Source of the DNA: Utricularia gibba
Lineage: Eukaryota; Streptophyta; Magnoliopsida; Lamiales; Lentibulariaceae
DNA length: 64,000 nucleotides
Direction of reading: 5' to 3'
Assembly: GCA_002189035.1 (NCBI GenBank)
Contig: NEEC01000010.1
Span: 1,054,001 to 1,118,000, forward strand
Position numbers and translations under genes: made by a program. The notes beneath the pieces are model-generated. The model did no database searches. It had not been told where the DNA came from and saw only the letters and a list, made by a program, of their open reading frames with translations. Positions 1 to 12,271 of this stretch are shown piece after piece. Numbering within the stretch: position 1 is the stretch's first letter; each line of letters opens with the position of its first letter.

Positions 1-2589
1 ATGACAAAAGCATCTTGAAGATCGCGGACTTTGGATTTGCAAGGTGTGGATTCTAGATAAATAGCTGACATGTTTATTAGAACCCTTGTTGGCCACAATA
101 TTTGGTTGCAAATATTACTCCTACTATCTGCATAAACTCTGTCCTTTATTGGTTATCTGGACATGGGGTTATGAGGCCCTTTCAACACATTTTGTTTCTA
201 GACACCTGTATTCTTGCACTTGGGCATGGAACAAACCTTTCAAGTGAATTTTCTTATTGGTCAATAGCTTCTCTAAGCTACAAATTGAATGTTCTCCTTT
301 TCTAGGCCCCTGCAGCCTACAGGACTTGCAGAAACCTTATGTGGTTCACCGTTGTACATGGCTCCCGAGATCATGCAGCTTCAGAAATATGATGCTAAGG
401 TGAGATATTAACAATACTCAAGCAGCCATTAACACATCGGAGATCCCTGTTAGATTTGCTCCTATAATGCCAGGCAGATCTGTGGAGTGTTGGTGCCATC
501 TTGTTTCAACTTGTAACCGGGAAGCCACCATTCACTGGGAATAACCAAATACAGGTTGGCTCAGTTTACATTGCTCAGCGTTTTGTTTCTGGTGTTTCAA
601 AAGCTTTTGGTTGGTGTCTGTCTGAATTGTTCTCAAAATCTTCTGCAGCTTCTAAATAACATTATGAAGTCAACTGAGCTCCAGTTTCCTCCTGAGGCGG
701 AAGGTTTGAGTCCTGCTTGCATCGATTTGTGCAAGAAATTGCTTCGTCGTGATCCAGGTTTTAGGAAAGCTTCAGACTCCGTTATACAACCCACTGTGAA
801 ACTTTACCCTCATGCATCAGTAACAGTATACATCCACGTTATCTGAAATCTGAAGTATTTGTTTTAACAGTGGAGCGGCTGACATTTGAAGAATTTTTTA
901 GCCATCCATATCTACTTGAAGGACATGCCGATGAAAGTTTCAGGTGCATTTCAAACATTTGCTCACGAGTATGAGCTTTTGGTTTCATGTCTGGATGTTA
1001 TTTTTTTCTGCTATCAGGAGCAGGAAATCCAAAGGGGTTTCTTACAATCATCCCGCAAGAAGCACAGAACAATCGTCTCAGGATGATTACCTGCCATTCA
1101 CTCTAGATGATGATGCTACTGGTCCAGATGCAAACGCTCCCCTCTCTACGAAGCAAAGCATGCAGCCCGCTTATGGGTTTTCTCCCGGGCTAAAGAGAGA
1201 TCCGGTTTCGAATCTTGGTAAACTAGCAGATTCTTCCAATCCCAGAGGTGGTAGGTGCTAGTTCATCATTTTCATTCTTTTCTTCCAGTGTTTTTTTTTT
1301 CCTGATTCTTCTGAACTTGACAGTTTTAGATTCACTGGAGTCAATCGATCAGGATTATGTGATTGTCTCAGGCACCCAGTTAGGCTCATCAGCATCACTA
1401 CGTTCTTCTAAGGCAAGTCACTGCCCCTCGAAATTTGGCAGTCATGATTCTAGAAATATGAACTCCACGAATGAAGGGCTGCCACTTACTAGTGGAGCAG
1501 CTGCTGGGGTCAGTTGCAACACAAACCTCGATGATAGACTCCCAATTGCGGGAACATCCCGGCAAGGTTCGATGGCTACAGCGGGCACCACTCAACAACC
1601 ATCTGCTGATGGCGTTAGGCGAATCAATTCTTTGCAGCATCATGCTGTGGCCATAACGGAACTAGTAAAAAGCAAGGTTGCTTCACACCTCTGTTTTTTT
1701 TTTTTTCTTTTTTGAATGTTGAAGTGTCTTGGTCATGGATGAATGTATTCTCGCAGCTCGAGGCAGGGAAGCAACTAGAAGCCTTTTCCATTCAGCTTGT
1801 GATTCTTGCCATATGGAAGCAAGCACTGAACATTTGCCACGCCCATGCTGCATCAGCTTTTGAAGAAAGCCGTACTAAGCTTGATATCAGGGAATCCCGA
1901 GATACCGCCAATGAAAATGAAGCTTCCGGCATTTGTGCCAAGATAGAGAGAGCATTTCTTCAGGAAGTAGAGCTTGCTGAACAACTTGCTAAAGCAGTAG
2001 ACCCAGGTACGATAACTGTAGGATTCGACAACTTCCTCCGCAGCTTTCAGATGACGATACTAAATCTATCTAATCCTGCACGTTATCTTTTTCAGGGAAC
2101 TTGGACATGCCTGAAGCCATGGAACTGATATACCAGTCGGCGCTGGAATTCGGTAGACACGGAGCTGTAAGTAATAACCGTTTTTTGCCTTCCTCAATAA
2201 TGATCCCAACTCAATACACCTTCCGTTTAGGCCATTCTGAACCGCATTGCTCTGTTATAAGCCCTTTACTTTATTTGGATGCTTTACCTCCAAAATGTTG
2301 TATGTACACTCCTCCGGTGGAGCCATTACGGGCTATGATCTCGCAGGTGGATGAATACATGGGCGATGTGGAAAACGCCGAAGCCTTGTATTCAAAAGCA
2401 GTGGTGTTGCTACAGTTTCTTCTGGCGGAGGCGTCTTCCCTCATTCTGAACCCGCCGTTCTCGCTCACCAACTCCGATCGCTACCGGATCCAGAGCTACG
2501 TCGACACCCTCCTGAACCGGCAGAACATCTCGCGCTCTCGAAGGATCGAGATTTTGAACTCCGAGGGTCAATCCCACCGCCCTTCCTGA
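1..2589 (+). CDS. ATG1: Autophagy-related serine/threonine kinase ATG1 (3' part)
   Basis: This is the plant ULK/ATG1 kinase that starts autophagosome formation with ATG13, ATG11 and ATG101. The window opens inside the kinase domain: the first exon piece reads KIADFGFAR (DFG loop), and the next gives [15 protein letters not shown] (activation segment and APE). Later exons give [20 protein letters not shown] and the end of the C-lobe (FFSHPYL). A Ser-rich linker follows, containing [12 protein letters not shown]. The last three exons, from about 1757, form a helical C-terminal domain like the MIT/ATG13-binding region, with [18 protein letters not shown] near the end. About ten exons can be joined on GT-AG borders without breaking frame, and the stop is at 2587-2589. 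The N-lobe and start codon lie outside the window. Family call is firm; the paralogue (a, b or c) is not resolved. Confidence 0.93.
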
Positions 2590-3409
2590 TTCTCAACCCT
2601 ATTTCTTCATTTGTTGATTAGAAGAAATTATTTGTATTGTGTATATATATATATATTGTCCTATTTCACAAAAAAAATTGAAATGATCGTATTTATTTTT
2701 CGATTATTCTTATTGCACGTGTGATAAGGGTCCGACCTGTCAAGTCGAATAAAATTTGTGATTGTGTGAATACGAGTCGAGGTGCTCGATCGTCCCAGAT
2801 CACGATTGGATCATTAATTTTTTTTTATTTTAAATGAATAATATGAATTAGATTTAATTAGGGTTGTACTACGCCCAACGATCCCTCAAGTCGACCCATA
2901 CTCATTTACTATGGATCTATCTTATACCAATTTTTTATGATTACGGATAATGAGTTTAATTTGTGATTGATCAAATCGACGGATATCCAAATTGATTCAT
3001 ATGAGTGACCACCTCTAGTTTGGTAAGTTACAATTTCACTGCATTTTTGGGCTACTATTTGCATGCATTCTTTAAAAAGAAAAGAAAGAAATGAATTGGT
3101 TGGATCTACTGGGAGTAAATCAAGGGTCGGGTTTCTAGTTCGATGATGGACTGAATGTAACTGCCAGCGGTATTCGTGGCAGTAAAAGAAAGAAGTCGGA
3201 AACGTGTATTGCGGCGAGTGTCTCCACGTGTCGCCGATCCCAGCCGTGTGTGACGGTTAGTTTTGAACATTTAAAAACACTCGGGAGGTACAAAGTACGT
3301 GCCAACCTTTTCCGTCTACATTCATCGCTCCTCGCCGATAGACAATCCACAATCGCGCCCTCTTCTCCGATAGTTACCTTCTCCTCTGCGCCGGCGTGTG
3401 AAGAGGGAA
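2590..3409. other. Intergenic spacer with ATG1 3' flank
   Basis: The first 150 bases are probably the ATG1 3' UTR and hold a short TA run near 2643-2656. The middle is AT-rich with no coding signal. The last 250 bases are GC-richer and probably contain the promoter and 5' UTR of the next gene. Confidence 0.5.
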
Positions 3410-4233
3410 ATGATGGAGACAGAGACCTTGAGAATGGAGGATCAGGAGAAGGAATCTGGTTTCAGGGCGGCTCCTGTTCTCAAGGACTCTTCTGGGCATC
3501 TTCCTCCTCCTCCTCCTCCTGAGACGTCTACCAAGGTTTGCTCGGTTAGTGAAATTCACATTCTGTTTCGAATCTTGTTTTTGTTTCTGGATTCTGTCTG
3601 GTATTTGGTGTCGACAAGCTGCATGCACAGCCGCTGTTGGTTCATCCCATCGACTGGATCTGGTTTGCAGTTAGGTTTGGGAGAGCACCCAATCCCAGTT
3701 CTTGAGAAGACGGTGAACTCCGACTCAGCGATGGAGGCTGTGGATTCCGGTTCAGGTGGGTGGCACGTGCCTTGGCTTGCAAATAGTGAACCAAGGAATG
3801 AAGGGATGAAATCGTGTGTAGGTGGTGGCGGTGGGAGGCACAGGAGGAGCTCCACGAAGGAGATGTTTGAGAAGCTTTACCCAGAGGAAGAAACGCGTCC
3901 ATTTCACTACAGTTCTTCGATTTACTATGGGGCACAAGATGTCTATTTTCAACCGGAAATGCACACACCATTAGTACCGGTACCTTACCCGCTTCAGTTT
4001 TCATATACTTCACTGTGTGTTAACGCGAGTGTGTGTCTCCTTTTCATGGGAACAGGAGGTTCAGAGAGAGGGTGGGGGTGGTGAGGATTTGGATGCTGCC
4101 ATGAGAGGAAACTGGTGGCAGGGTACATTGACATCAATCTCATGCCCTTCTGAATCTTGCTTTAAGGGAAGGAGCCTAACACGCAATTTCCTCTTCTCTT
4201 CTCGTCTGTCTTGCAGGATCCCTTTACTACTAG
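3410..4233 (+). CDS. Small plant-specific protein of unknown function ending in GSLYY
   Basis: Four exons (3410-3535, 3671-3973, 4056-4122, 4217-4233) join in frame on GT-AG borders and give about 170 residues. Exon 1 starts at ATG 3410 and has a Pro run (PPPPPP). Exon 2 carries LGLGEHPIPVLEK, a Gly-rich stretch followed by RHRRSSTKEMFEKLYPEE, and SSIYYGAQDVY. The last exons read AAMRGNWWQGSLYY and then stop. I recall a short C-terminal GNWWQGSLYY block in plant proteins of unknown function, and its completion exactly at a splice junction supports the model. No catalytic domain, signal peptide or membrane segment is visible. The donor of exon 2 could also lie 6 bases later (GTACCT instead of GTACCG), which adds two residues. 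Function unknown. Confidence 0.72.
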
Positions 4234-4698
4234 ACCAGACCATGTGCCTTTGTTTGGCCTCAGCCTCCTATACTGCTCTTTTTATGCAACTATAGGCAGC
4301 TGCAAACTGTGGCCCCTCGCCCTCCTTGTATGAATCAAATGGATTGCTTTAACTAATCTCAAATTCCCCTTGTTGTCCTAAATCATGAACTAGTATCACC
4401 AAAGAGATAGATTGCAGAATCAGCACGCACACTGCATACACCATGCTCTACAGACTGTAGGAACCAAATTCTAGGTGGTAAGAGCGTACCTTGATCATGG
4501 GTATACCGCAAAAGCACACCATTTCATTCAGGAACCATGTACTAAATCATAATGCGTAATATACATGCACTGGACACACTGTTTGATTCGTGAAGCACCT
4601 AGGAAAGCGCTAGGAAAGCGCGAGGAAATAGATGTAGACACACCATGCGTAATAGGTTGACTAGTGTAACGGAGAAGGTGAAACGGATAGTCTCTCGC
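4234..4698. other. Convergent 3' flanks
   Basis: The space between the stop of the GSLYY gene (+) and the stop of the USP gene (-) is moderately AT-rich and has no open frame. It probably holds the two facing 3' UTRs. A short direct repeat, CTAGGAAAGCG, occurs twice near 4600-4620. Confidence 0.45.
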
Positions 4699-5409
4699 TC
4701 AGTTCTTCACTACTGTAACAGGGCAGGTGGCATTCATGATCACGTAATCCGTCACGCTCCCCAATAGTATCCTGCAAGTGTGAATCATCAGAAACCATAT
4801 TGTAACAAGAAAGTCAATCAACGGTGATCACCGCCACCGCCACCGCCACCACCTTTTGAGGGCGGAGAGTCCCCTGCTTCCCATTACCGCCATCTCCAGC
4901 TTCAACTCTTCTACCGCTTCCACAATCTTCTCCCGCGCATCTCCACGGTACACCTTCGCCACGAACGTGATCTAGATTTTGCAATCGGAAAAAAATTCAG
5001 ATCCGGAAAAATTGAATAAATTCCATTTCTGAAAAAAAAACACACACACACACACAACTACACCTCCTTCTGGCGAGACGCGGTGTCGAGCGCGTCGAGA
5101 ACTTCTATGTCGATCGGAACATCGTAATGCTTCAAAACAAACGGTTCTCGAAACTCCCGCAGCGGAATCAAGGCTGCAATCAAGAAAGTCCACAACCGAT
5201 CGAATCAGATCCAGAATCCGATACCAGGAAAATCGAGCATCGCAGCACTTACGCGAGTCGCCGGTAGATTCGTGCCCGGAGCGAGGCCTGACGTGGAGAA
5301 TGTACACCGTATCCCCGTCGCGTGCGAGATTTTCGATCGACCACCGCAACGCCGCTTTGCTGCTCCTCGAGAAATCAATTGCCACCCCGATTCTCCTACC
5401 ACCAGCCAT
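4699..5409 (-). CDS. Universal stress protein (UspA-like), single domain
   Basis: Four exons on the minus strand give about 165 residues. Exon 1 starts [14 protein letters not shown] and continues [16 protein letters not shown], the first beta strand and helix of the USP fold. Exon 2 gives [16 protein letters not shown] and exon 3 [18 protein letters not shown]. Exons 3 and 4 join across a split Arg codon to give [20 protein letters not shown]. This is the ATP-binding signature G-2x-G-9x-G(S/T) and indicates an ATP-binding USP. The protein ends [10 protein letters not shown], as typical plant USPs do. Its role is probably stress-linked nucleotide binding; the substrate is unknown. Intron 2 holds an A run and a CA microsatellite. 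Confidence 0.9.
5041..5056. repeat. (CA)n microsatellite in a USP intron
   Basis: Eight CA units directly follow an A9 run, inside the intron between exons 2 and 3 of the USP gene. The tract is likely length-polymorphic. Confidence 0.85.
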
Positions 5410-8400
5410 TGATGATCACCCTATGCTTCTTCTCAATCCTGTCACGTTCCTATTTCGGCTTGCTTTATCCAATTCCTATATTGTCGTGGCGTCCAAGGAA
5501 GCTGACGCCAGACCCGTAACCGCTCCCAGTTTTTTGTTTGGTTCTGCAAGTGAAGAGACTTGCCTTTGACGCCAGATCACGGATCGTACTTCTGCTTTAA
5601 CAAACACATTTTTAAAAGCAGATTCCACGCATCATTTCACCTGAAACCTATCTGTAACTCCGCGTGACTCGGATTCTAATAAGCAACCGACCAAATTCCG
5701 GATTAGCTCTTCGAATGAACTAAAAATAGAAAGTTTACCTTGTAGGTTAGAAATCTAAATTTCTGAGCTTTTAGTTTATTTTAATCATTATTATTGATTA
5801 AAATGTTATCCTAAGTACCCTCATGGTTAGGAATTGTATAGCCTCTAATAGGCACAACTCCATTAAGGAATGATTTTTGGGGTTAATCTATAAACTGACA
5901 ACTGAAATTGAATAAAATTAACCCATTAGAAACTAAATTAATCGATTTATAGAAAGATTGTTTAATCAGGGGTGATTATTAAGATTAACCGAACAAACAT
6001 TCGAATAAGTGTAGAAATCAAAAATCATAATCGGATTAAAAATAAAAATACACAAAATTTATTTAACTATCTAAAAAATGATTCGGTAAATTACTGAACT
6101 AAACGATAACGGACTTATGCCAAATTTTACTAATCTAAATCACATTGAATTTTTCGATTTCAGTTCAATTGAATTTGGTTAGTTGGTTTTTCCGATTACT
6201 AACTGAATTCTACTCAGTTCTAGTTCTATTGTTATATGGCTTGCCCCAAAGTCAAATTGAGAATTGATACATATTTAGAATTGTATTTGAGTAATCATTA
6301 TTATCTAAGTGATTAGTGTTTGAAGTGATAAAATGAAAATAATTTGTATAAGTAATGATATATTTTATTTATATTTATTATTAATTATATTTTATAAATT
6401 CATAAATTTTACACCATATTTATAAATCATAATTTCTATTATAAAGTATTATAATTTTATTTGGTTGATGTACTTAAATGCTGATGAGTTTAAATTATTT
6501 GGATTTAAATAAATCCAAATATGTAGTTATAAAAATACCTATACCTGGGTATACATATATCTATATAATTGATATAATTATAACTATATACCAAATTACA
6601 TAATTTTATTAAATCCATCATAAATCAATTTTATATCTTCATATCAAACAAACCTTATGTAAATCTATAAATGATTCTATATATGTATTACTATTTATTA
6701 GACGTATATTAAAATTATAATTTAAAACTTAAAGTTTGTTAATATTTTTCTTATAAAAAATAATATTTGTAATTATTTATGAAAAAAAATATTGAGATAA
6801 ATGTAAATTTATATTCCATAATTAAAAATCGCTCCTGATAGAACAAAATTATAAAGGAAATTTAGAAATTAAAGGTATAAAAAATAGCAGTGGTTTTCGC
6901 CACAATCTTCGGATTCTCTGTCAAAGAATGAAGCATGATGCCTGATCCCGCGCGAGAGTGGTGCCGCCGTGTCCGCTTTAGCGTGGGACGAGTGTAGTAA
7001 TCGACACGCGTGTCGTGATGTGAAAGTCAAGGAATCAGGTGATGTAATGGCGTCTTAATAAAAGGAAGAGGGCAAGGCAAAGGAGGAGGACCCAAAGCAA
7101 AAGAAACAACTCGTGATCCGTCTTCCTCCATCACTTCACGCCTCCCAAAACCGTCCCCAATTCTCATTTACCAAATAAACGAAAATAAAATAAATTCAAA
7201 AAGAAAAAATAGATTTTGATAATAAAATTGCAAAAATATGGCCAAAAAGATTCTGGTGGGGCCCTCCGCTCACGCAGGCGGATTTCGCTTTAACGGAAAG
7301 GAGCACCACTCGCTCAGGGGTAAACACGCCAATCCACTTCAAAAGGTGAGGGCAGAACCGTCACAAGACATAACAAAAAAGCCCAACTAAAAACCTAGAA
7401 GCCCATCATCACCGGCCGCCCTCGCTTTATCACCACGTGGCGGGGCGAAAGTGACGTGAGTGTGGCCACTCTGCCACCCCTCCGCGGAATCCGAAGAGGG
7501 CCTGCCCCCAGCCTCGGACCACCATCTAAAAAAGTCCAAAGGAAATTAACACATTATCTTATATATTTGAATTTAATCCCATGCATAGTTATTAATATGT
7601 TCATGTCACGAATCAATGTGTCAAACTGTCGGACACCGAACATAATCATTATTTCAAATTTAAATGGCAATAATTTCGGAAAAACTTAATGCCATTCAAT
7701 GTAAAATAAATAAACAACACGCTAAAAATAAATGGCCAGCTGAGCCACACGAGTCTTATCCCCACCCCGTTTGTAAATATTATATAATTAATATGCTTAA
7801 TTATAAGTATATATATACTTAATTATGATAGAAATATGAGTATATCTCTATTTTCATTTGTGTATATATTCACATGTTCAAAAAATGTGTATATTAGTGA
7901 TATAGAGATTCAAAAACTGACACCCATTTCTTTGTCCCCATTAACGATGAATAATTACATTATTTTGAGCTAATTTCAGATGAATTTAGTAATTAAAAAA
8001 CACAAAAAATGGAAATATTCTTTGTTGTAGAATAATTATAACCGTTTAGGTGAAAACTTCCAAAACAGACATATGAGCCACGTCCCAAAGAGCGGGGTGT
8101 GTGGCCCGGGTGTGGTTAAAAACTGTCAAATAGTGCCCTAAAGCGCCGTGCTGTCACATCACACGCCGTCCGCCGCTGGGCCGGCGGTGGCCGCCATGGC
8201 TCCGGTGGCGCTTCCTTATTCTTCAATGCAACATTATATATATATATAGATATATAAAAACAGATACCCATTTCCCATCCTTCCACTCTGCCTCCTCATT
8301 CTCTCCCTTCCTTTATCTCTTATCTGCTCTCCTGCACTGCGCTGCACTGCACTGTACTGGGTCCCTTCAGATCTTTTTGCTTCTTCTTGTTCCTGCGGCG

Positions 8401-8529
8401 GGTTCTGCGGTTCCTCTGCCTTCAACCTACCGCAATCGATTCACATGTCTCTAATTTGACTTACATCTTTCAAAATCCCCGCCCTCCAGGTCTCTTTTAT
8501 CTACCCGTGTAGTTTTCTTTTCTGTTTTC
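5410..8529. other. Large AT-rich spacer between divergent genes
   Basis: This 3.1 kb stretch separates two divergently read genes. 5600-6890 is strongly AT-rich with no frame or known domain. 6900-7520 is GC-richer with ACGTG-type cores, but its open frames look like chance. 8050-8240 turns GC-rich again (GGCCGGCGG) and is followed by a TATATATATATAG run at 8234-8247, so it is probably the promoter of the gene at 8530. No transposon protein was recognised. Confidence 0.5.
6497..6520. repeat. Perfect 10-bp inverted repeat with a 4-nt loop
   Basis: ATTTGGATTT is followed by AAAT and then its exact reverse complement. It sits in the AT-rich spacer and is too short to assign to an element. Confidence 0.7.
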
Positions 8530-9611
8530 ATGGCGCTGGAGCTAGACGACGCTGAGTTCTGGTTGCCTTCGGGTTTTCTCTCCGACGATGACTTTTTGGC
8601 CGATTTCGAAGCTGCTCCCCGCCTAAGGGTATCAAATGGTTGTGGAAATTTTTTGGGGGATCTGGGCTCTCCAGTGGAGTCCGTCTATGGCGGATCTACG
8701 GAAACTGAGAGCGACGAAGATGATGTCGTTCTGTGGCTTACTCGGAAACCATTCTTCGGTTCCTATTCACTCTTCTCCTCCGATTACAGAGCTAATAAGG
8801 TGACTGAGATGTCCTCACTTTTCGCGCCCGTGCTCTGCTCTGTAGTGTGTACTCATTTCTCTTGTTCTCTGTAGGAGTGGAAGATGTACGGTTCTCCACA
8901 ATCCACCCTCTCTCTCAACTGGGATTTGCCCTGCCTCGCCGCTGCTGAACTCGCAAGTTTCAAGATGGCCGAGTCGACACCACAACCAACCGGAAAGTGG
9001 TGCGCGGCGAGTTTCCCGGTCTACAGTCAGAGTTCTCAAAACGACGCCGCCCTTCGCCTCGCTTATCTCCAACTACAGGCATCCCAAGTTCGTAGTTCTC
9101 TGGACTCCACAGTCACTCCCGATTATTACTTCCGTTTCCTTTTGTGAGCTTTTGCTGTTCAGTTTCAGAAAATGAAGCAGCAGCAGCAGATGATGCAGAG
9201 CCGGCCTCTACGACAGGCGCCTGTCCCGCCACCGGGGACCTTCTCTTTCCCGTCTTCCCAACAACCAGTGCATCCGCATCGTCCAGTTTCCTCCATCAAA
9301 ACGTCTCTCCCCAGAGATACCCCCGTAAGAAGGGAGCGAAACGGAACAGGGGTGTTCCTACCGAGGCTCGTATCCCCAGACCCCCGGAAAAAACAAGGTG
9401 CGCGTTTCCCCGGAAGGAGCCATTAATGCTTGTAACCCGTAACCGAGCTTGCAAACTTACTTTTCCCTTTTTTTTTTTTTTCCCCACAGCCGCCGGCGAC
9501 AGTGTAGGTAGTATCAAGAGGGGTTTCCCGGAACGAACCAGGAGATTGGGCTCCCCAAAGAATGGATCTACTGAACCAAAAGCCGCTTGTTTTGTGACGG
9601 TTGCAGAATGA
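8530..9611 (+). CDS. Plant-specific protein of unknown function with GTGVFLPR motif
   Basis: Four exons (8530-8799, 8875-9087, 9169-9397, 9490-9611) join in frame to 277 residues. The start MALELDDAEFWLPSGFL is acidic and aromatic. ESDEDDVVLWLTRK lies near residue 70. Exon 2 holds NWDLPCLAAAELASFK and LAYLQLQASQ. Exon 3 begins KMKQQQQMMQSR, is Pro/Gln-rich and contains RRERNGTGVFLPRL. I remember an FLPR-type motif in uncharacterised plant proteins, but cannot attach a function. Low-complexity Gln/Pro content and no membrane segment suggest a nuclear or cytosolic protein. The last exon (GDSVGSIKRGFPERTRR, then a short tail) is the least certain part; a different 3' splice choice would stop at 9507. 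Confidence 0.75.
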
Positions 9612-10117
9612 TTAGTGGGTGATTAGCGAGGGATCATCTCCTAGTTTAGTCATAGTGGGAGTGTTAAGAGTAGTGGGATTACATGATGAAGCCAAGAAAA
9701 CAGGAGACGACTTAGTGTAGTGAAGTGTCGTGTGCGCCGGTGGGGTGGTTCGAGGTACAAGAAAAGTCGAGGCCGGCAGCTTCTGTTCAAGGCAAAAAAA
9801 TAAGTCTTTTGAACAGAACCTGGGTTCTGTCCCTTTTGTCGCAGCAGCATTATTTTCAATAGACTATAATCTTAATTACCTATTTTTTGAAATACTTAAA
9901 TTAATGAATCTTCATTTTTAATAAATTCAAAATTGTAAACGAATCAATATTGTTTTAGAGTATAAGAAAAATAAATCAAAATTTATTCATGATTTAATTA
10001 TAATTCATTATATTTTGATGTTTTACAAAGTAAAAATATTAAAATATTAATAAAGAAATTACAGAGGGGTAAAGGTGTAACAGCACAATTTTGTAGAAGA
10101 AAAAAACGAGCATTACA
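9612..10117. other. Convergent 3' flanks, AT-rich
   Basis: This lies between the stop at 9611 (+) and the copper-transporter stop at 10118 (-). The left third is 3' UTR-like. From 9850 it becomes strongly AT-rich, without coding signal. Confidence 0.45.
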
Positions 10118-10552
10118 TTAGTTGGGCACATTTCCTCTCTTTCTAAGCGCAAAAGTAGAAACAACGGATCCGACGGCGTGGCCCAGAACGGCGGCTATAA
10201 AAACGCCTCCGTTGTATGAGTTCACCGACAGCATCACAATATACCCAATCCCGGCCCGGACCACCGTGATCCCAAACTGCGTCCATATCCTGGCAGCTCG
10301 ATTTGAACTGGGGCATTCGATTTTGGACAGAACCTCGACAGCGGCGGCGAGAAGGAACACGAGAATGAGCGACAGGGCGTACATGCCGGAGTTGCTGTCC
10401 GGCCAATTTGGGAACAGAAAGAGTGCTTCGTCGCCCCAGTAGAAGGAGTGCGGACGGAGGTGTGCGTGCATCGGCGGCGGCGGGTCATGGCGGAAATGGG
10501 ACTCTTTCTTATCAGTTTCCCTCTGAGATAGTCGTGAAACGCAGCGATCCAT
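10118..10552 (-). CDS. COPT: COPT/Ctr-family copper transporter with altered Met motifs
   Basis: An intronless ORF encodes a small Ctr-type Cu(I) channel. Three membrane segments are visible: TM1 in SGMYALSLILVFLLAAAVEV, TM2 in RAGIGYIVMLSVNSYNGGVF and TM3 in IAAVLGHAVGSVVSTFAL, with the family GxxxG (GHAVG) in TM3. The block before TM1 reads HSFYWGDEALFLF, matching the usual TFYWG signature. The start is uncertain: the frame is open from Met at 10552 (144 residues), but Met at 10471 (MHAHLRPHSFYWG, about 117 residues) fits typical COPT N-termini better. Oddities: the TM2 MxxxM motif reads MLSVN (Asn codon at 10220-10222), the N-terminus lacks the usual Met clusters and uses His instead, and no CxC tail is present (ends RKRGNVPN). 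Transport activity may be changed. Confidence 0.88.
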   Translation of the reverse strand: MDRCVSRLSQRETDKKESHFRHDPPPPMHAHLRPHSFYWGDEALFLFPNWPDSNSGMYALSLILVFLLAAAVEVLSKIECPSSNRAARIWTQFGITVVRAGIGYIVMLSVNSYNGGVFIAAVLGHAVGSVVSTFALRKRGNVPN

Positions 10553-10559
10553 TTATGAG

Positions 10560-12271
10560 GAATTTTGTTCTCGTCTTCTCCCCCAAGAAACTCGAAGGCT
10601 GAAACCTGCAGCAGTTGGAGTGAGAGCAAAGAATTGGATTCTTTTGCTTTCAACTCTCTGGTTCCTCCCAGCCCAGTTTGTATGCATCCATCCAGTCAAG
10701 CTTTTTTTTCTTATCATTTCTTTGGAAAATTTAATAAATTGTAACTAACCAATGTTTGGGAATAATATCTGGCAATTATGGAATTCAAACATATATCAAA
10801 TTCTATTTTACAAAATTAATTTTTAAGAATCAATTTATTTATATAAGAAGTATAAATGGTAGTTTTTCTTTATACTAATTGATTTTTAAAAAATGATTTT
10901 AAAATTGAAATTATAGTTATATTCAATTTTTTATAAATAATTTAATTGTTTTAATTTTTAAATTATAAATTAATATAAATATATTTAAATTAAAGTAATG
11001 ATATAAATTATAATTCAAAAATTATATAATTTTTTTATAATATATATGATATGTAAAAAATATTTTTAAATTATAAATTTATAAAATATAATTATTAATA
11101 TATATACATATATATGTTATTTTATTATTAACATCAATTTTCAATTTTTATTTTTTAAATATGAATTTATTCTTAAAAAATAATTCTAAATATATATAAT
11201 TATTATTATATCAAAATTGAAAATTCTGGTATAATTAATTTTAGAGTAACTTTTGAAAACCTAATTTACCTTTATTTACTACCAAACTGGGAAACACCGC
11301 GTCGTGTAGGGGAAAGTGATGCATGTGGAGTCGCCGTACTAAATGACACGCGTGTCCGCGTCATTTTGAATGGACTTGTCGCCAATCGCCACCGGATCCT
11401 GACTCGTCAACCCGGAACTCCTCCCTTCCATTACAAACCCTCATCCATTTTGATACATCCTTCAGACAACATAAGATTATTGTTACGCCATCATGTGTCT
11501 AGAAGGATCCAGAAAAGTCGCTTTGATGTTTCTAGTAGACATGCCAATTTATTTTGTCAAGAAAGTTATTTTAAAATTGGATTCACTTTATTTTTTATGT
11601 ACTTGTAAGATTAAATTCATGTATTACGGAAATTAAAAATAATTATCTAAATTTTATGTATTATAAAAAGGAATTTTTATATAATTGAAGGGAATTGTCA
11701 AAGAAATGAAAACGGGTAAGAGCCGTCGTCAGTTATGTGGCCACTTTGCGTTTGGATAGCAATCGTTTTTCTCATGAATTTCTGTTCCTGTTTTGACAGT
11801 ACTAAAATGGGGTAGGAAAGCAACCATCTTTTCACACAGACTTATTCAAATGAAATCCGTGTTGGGTTCGCGTCACTCGGGGGAGGAATCCATCGGACGA
11901 ATCAAATAGCCAGAATTCTCGAATTTATAGATGCCGTGCGAGGGGGAGAGGGGCGGAGAGAGAGAGTGAGAGGATTCCCCCATGTCCCCACGATCCCCTT
12001 TTGTTGTGTATGTGTGAAAGAGAGATATATGCAGAATCTCATCCATTTTGAATTTTGATTCTCCGGGTGGTGCCAGCGAGGAAACGGCTGTGTGAAACTC
12101 TTTTATTTCCTCGATTTGGGAAATTGCAGATCTTGAAGCCGGAGAAGAGGGCTGTCGTTAGAATCTCTGAAAATTGGATCTTTTTGGCGGACGCGTCTAC
12201 GGAAACTGTTTGATTTTGGTTGTTGTGATTCCTGGAGTATGCCATTGCTGCTGCTTTCACGTACGTTGACG
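10560..12271. other. AT-rich spacer and IPC synthase promoter/5' UTR
   Basis: 10690-11260 is extremely AT-rich and contains the inverted repeat listed separately. 11280-11900 is mixed with no convincing gene. 11930-12270 has GA-rich tracts (GAGAGAGAGTGAGAGG) and is probably the 5' UTR of the IPC synthase gene. Confidence 0.45.
10780..11255. repeat. Imperfect inverted repeat, possible MITE-like element
   Basis: The left arm near 10795-10850 (AATTAATTTTTAAGAATCAA) resembles the reverse complement of the right arm near 11160-11250 (same AAGAAT core, then AATTAATT). The interior is almost pure A/T. No clear target-site duplication is visible, so element status is tentative. Confidence 0.4.

Noticed and set aside
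7456-7689. 77-codon frame in the 5.4-8.5 kb spacer
   Set aside because: No domain, no splice partners, and composition matches flanking non-coding DNA.
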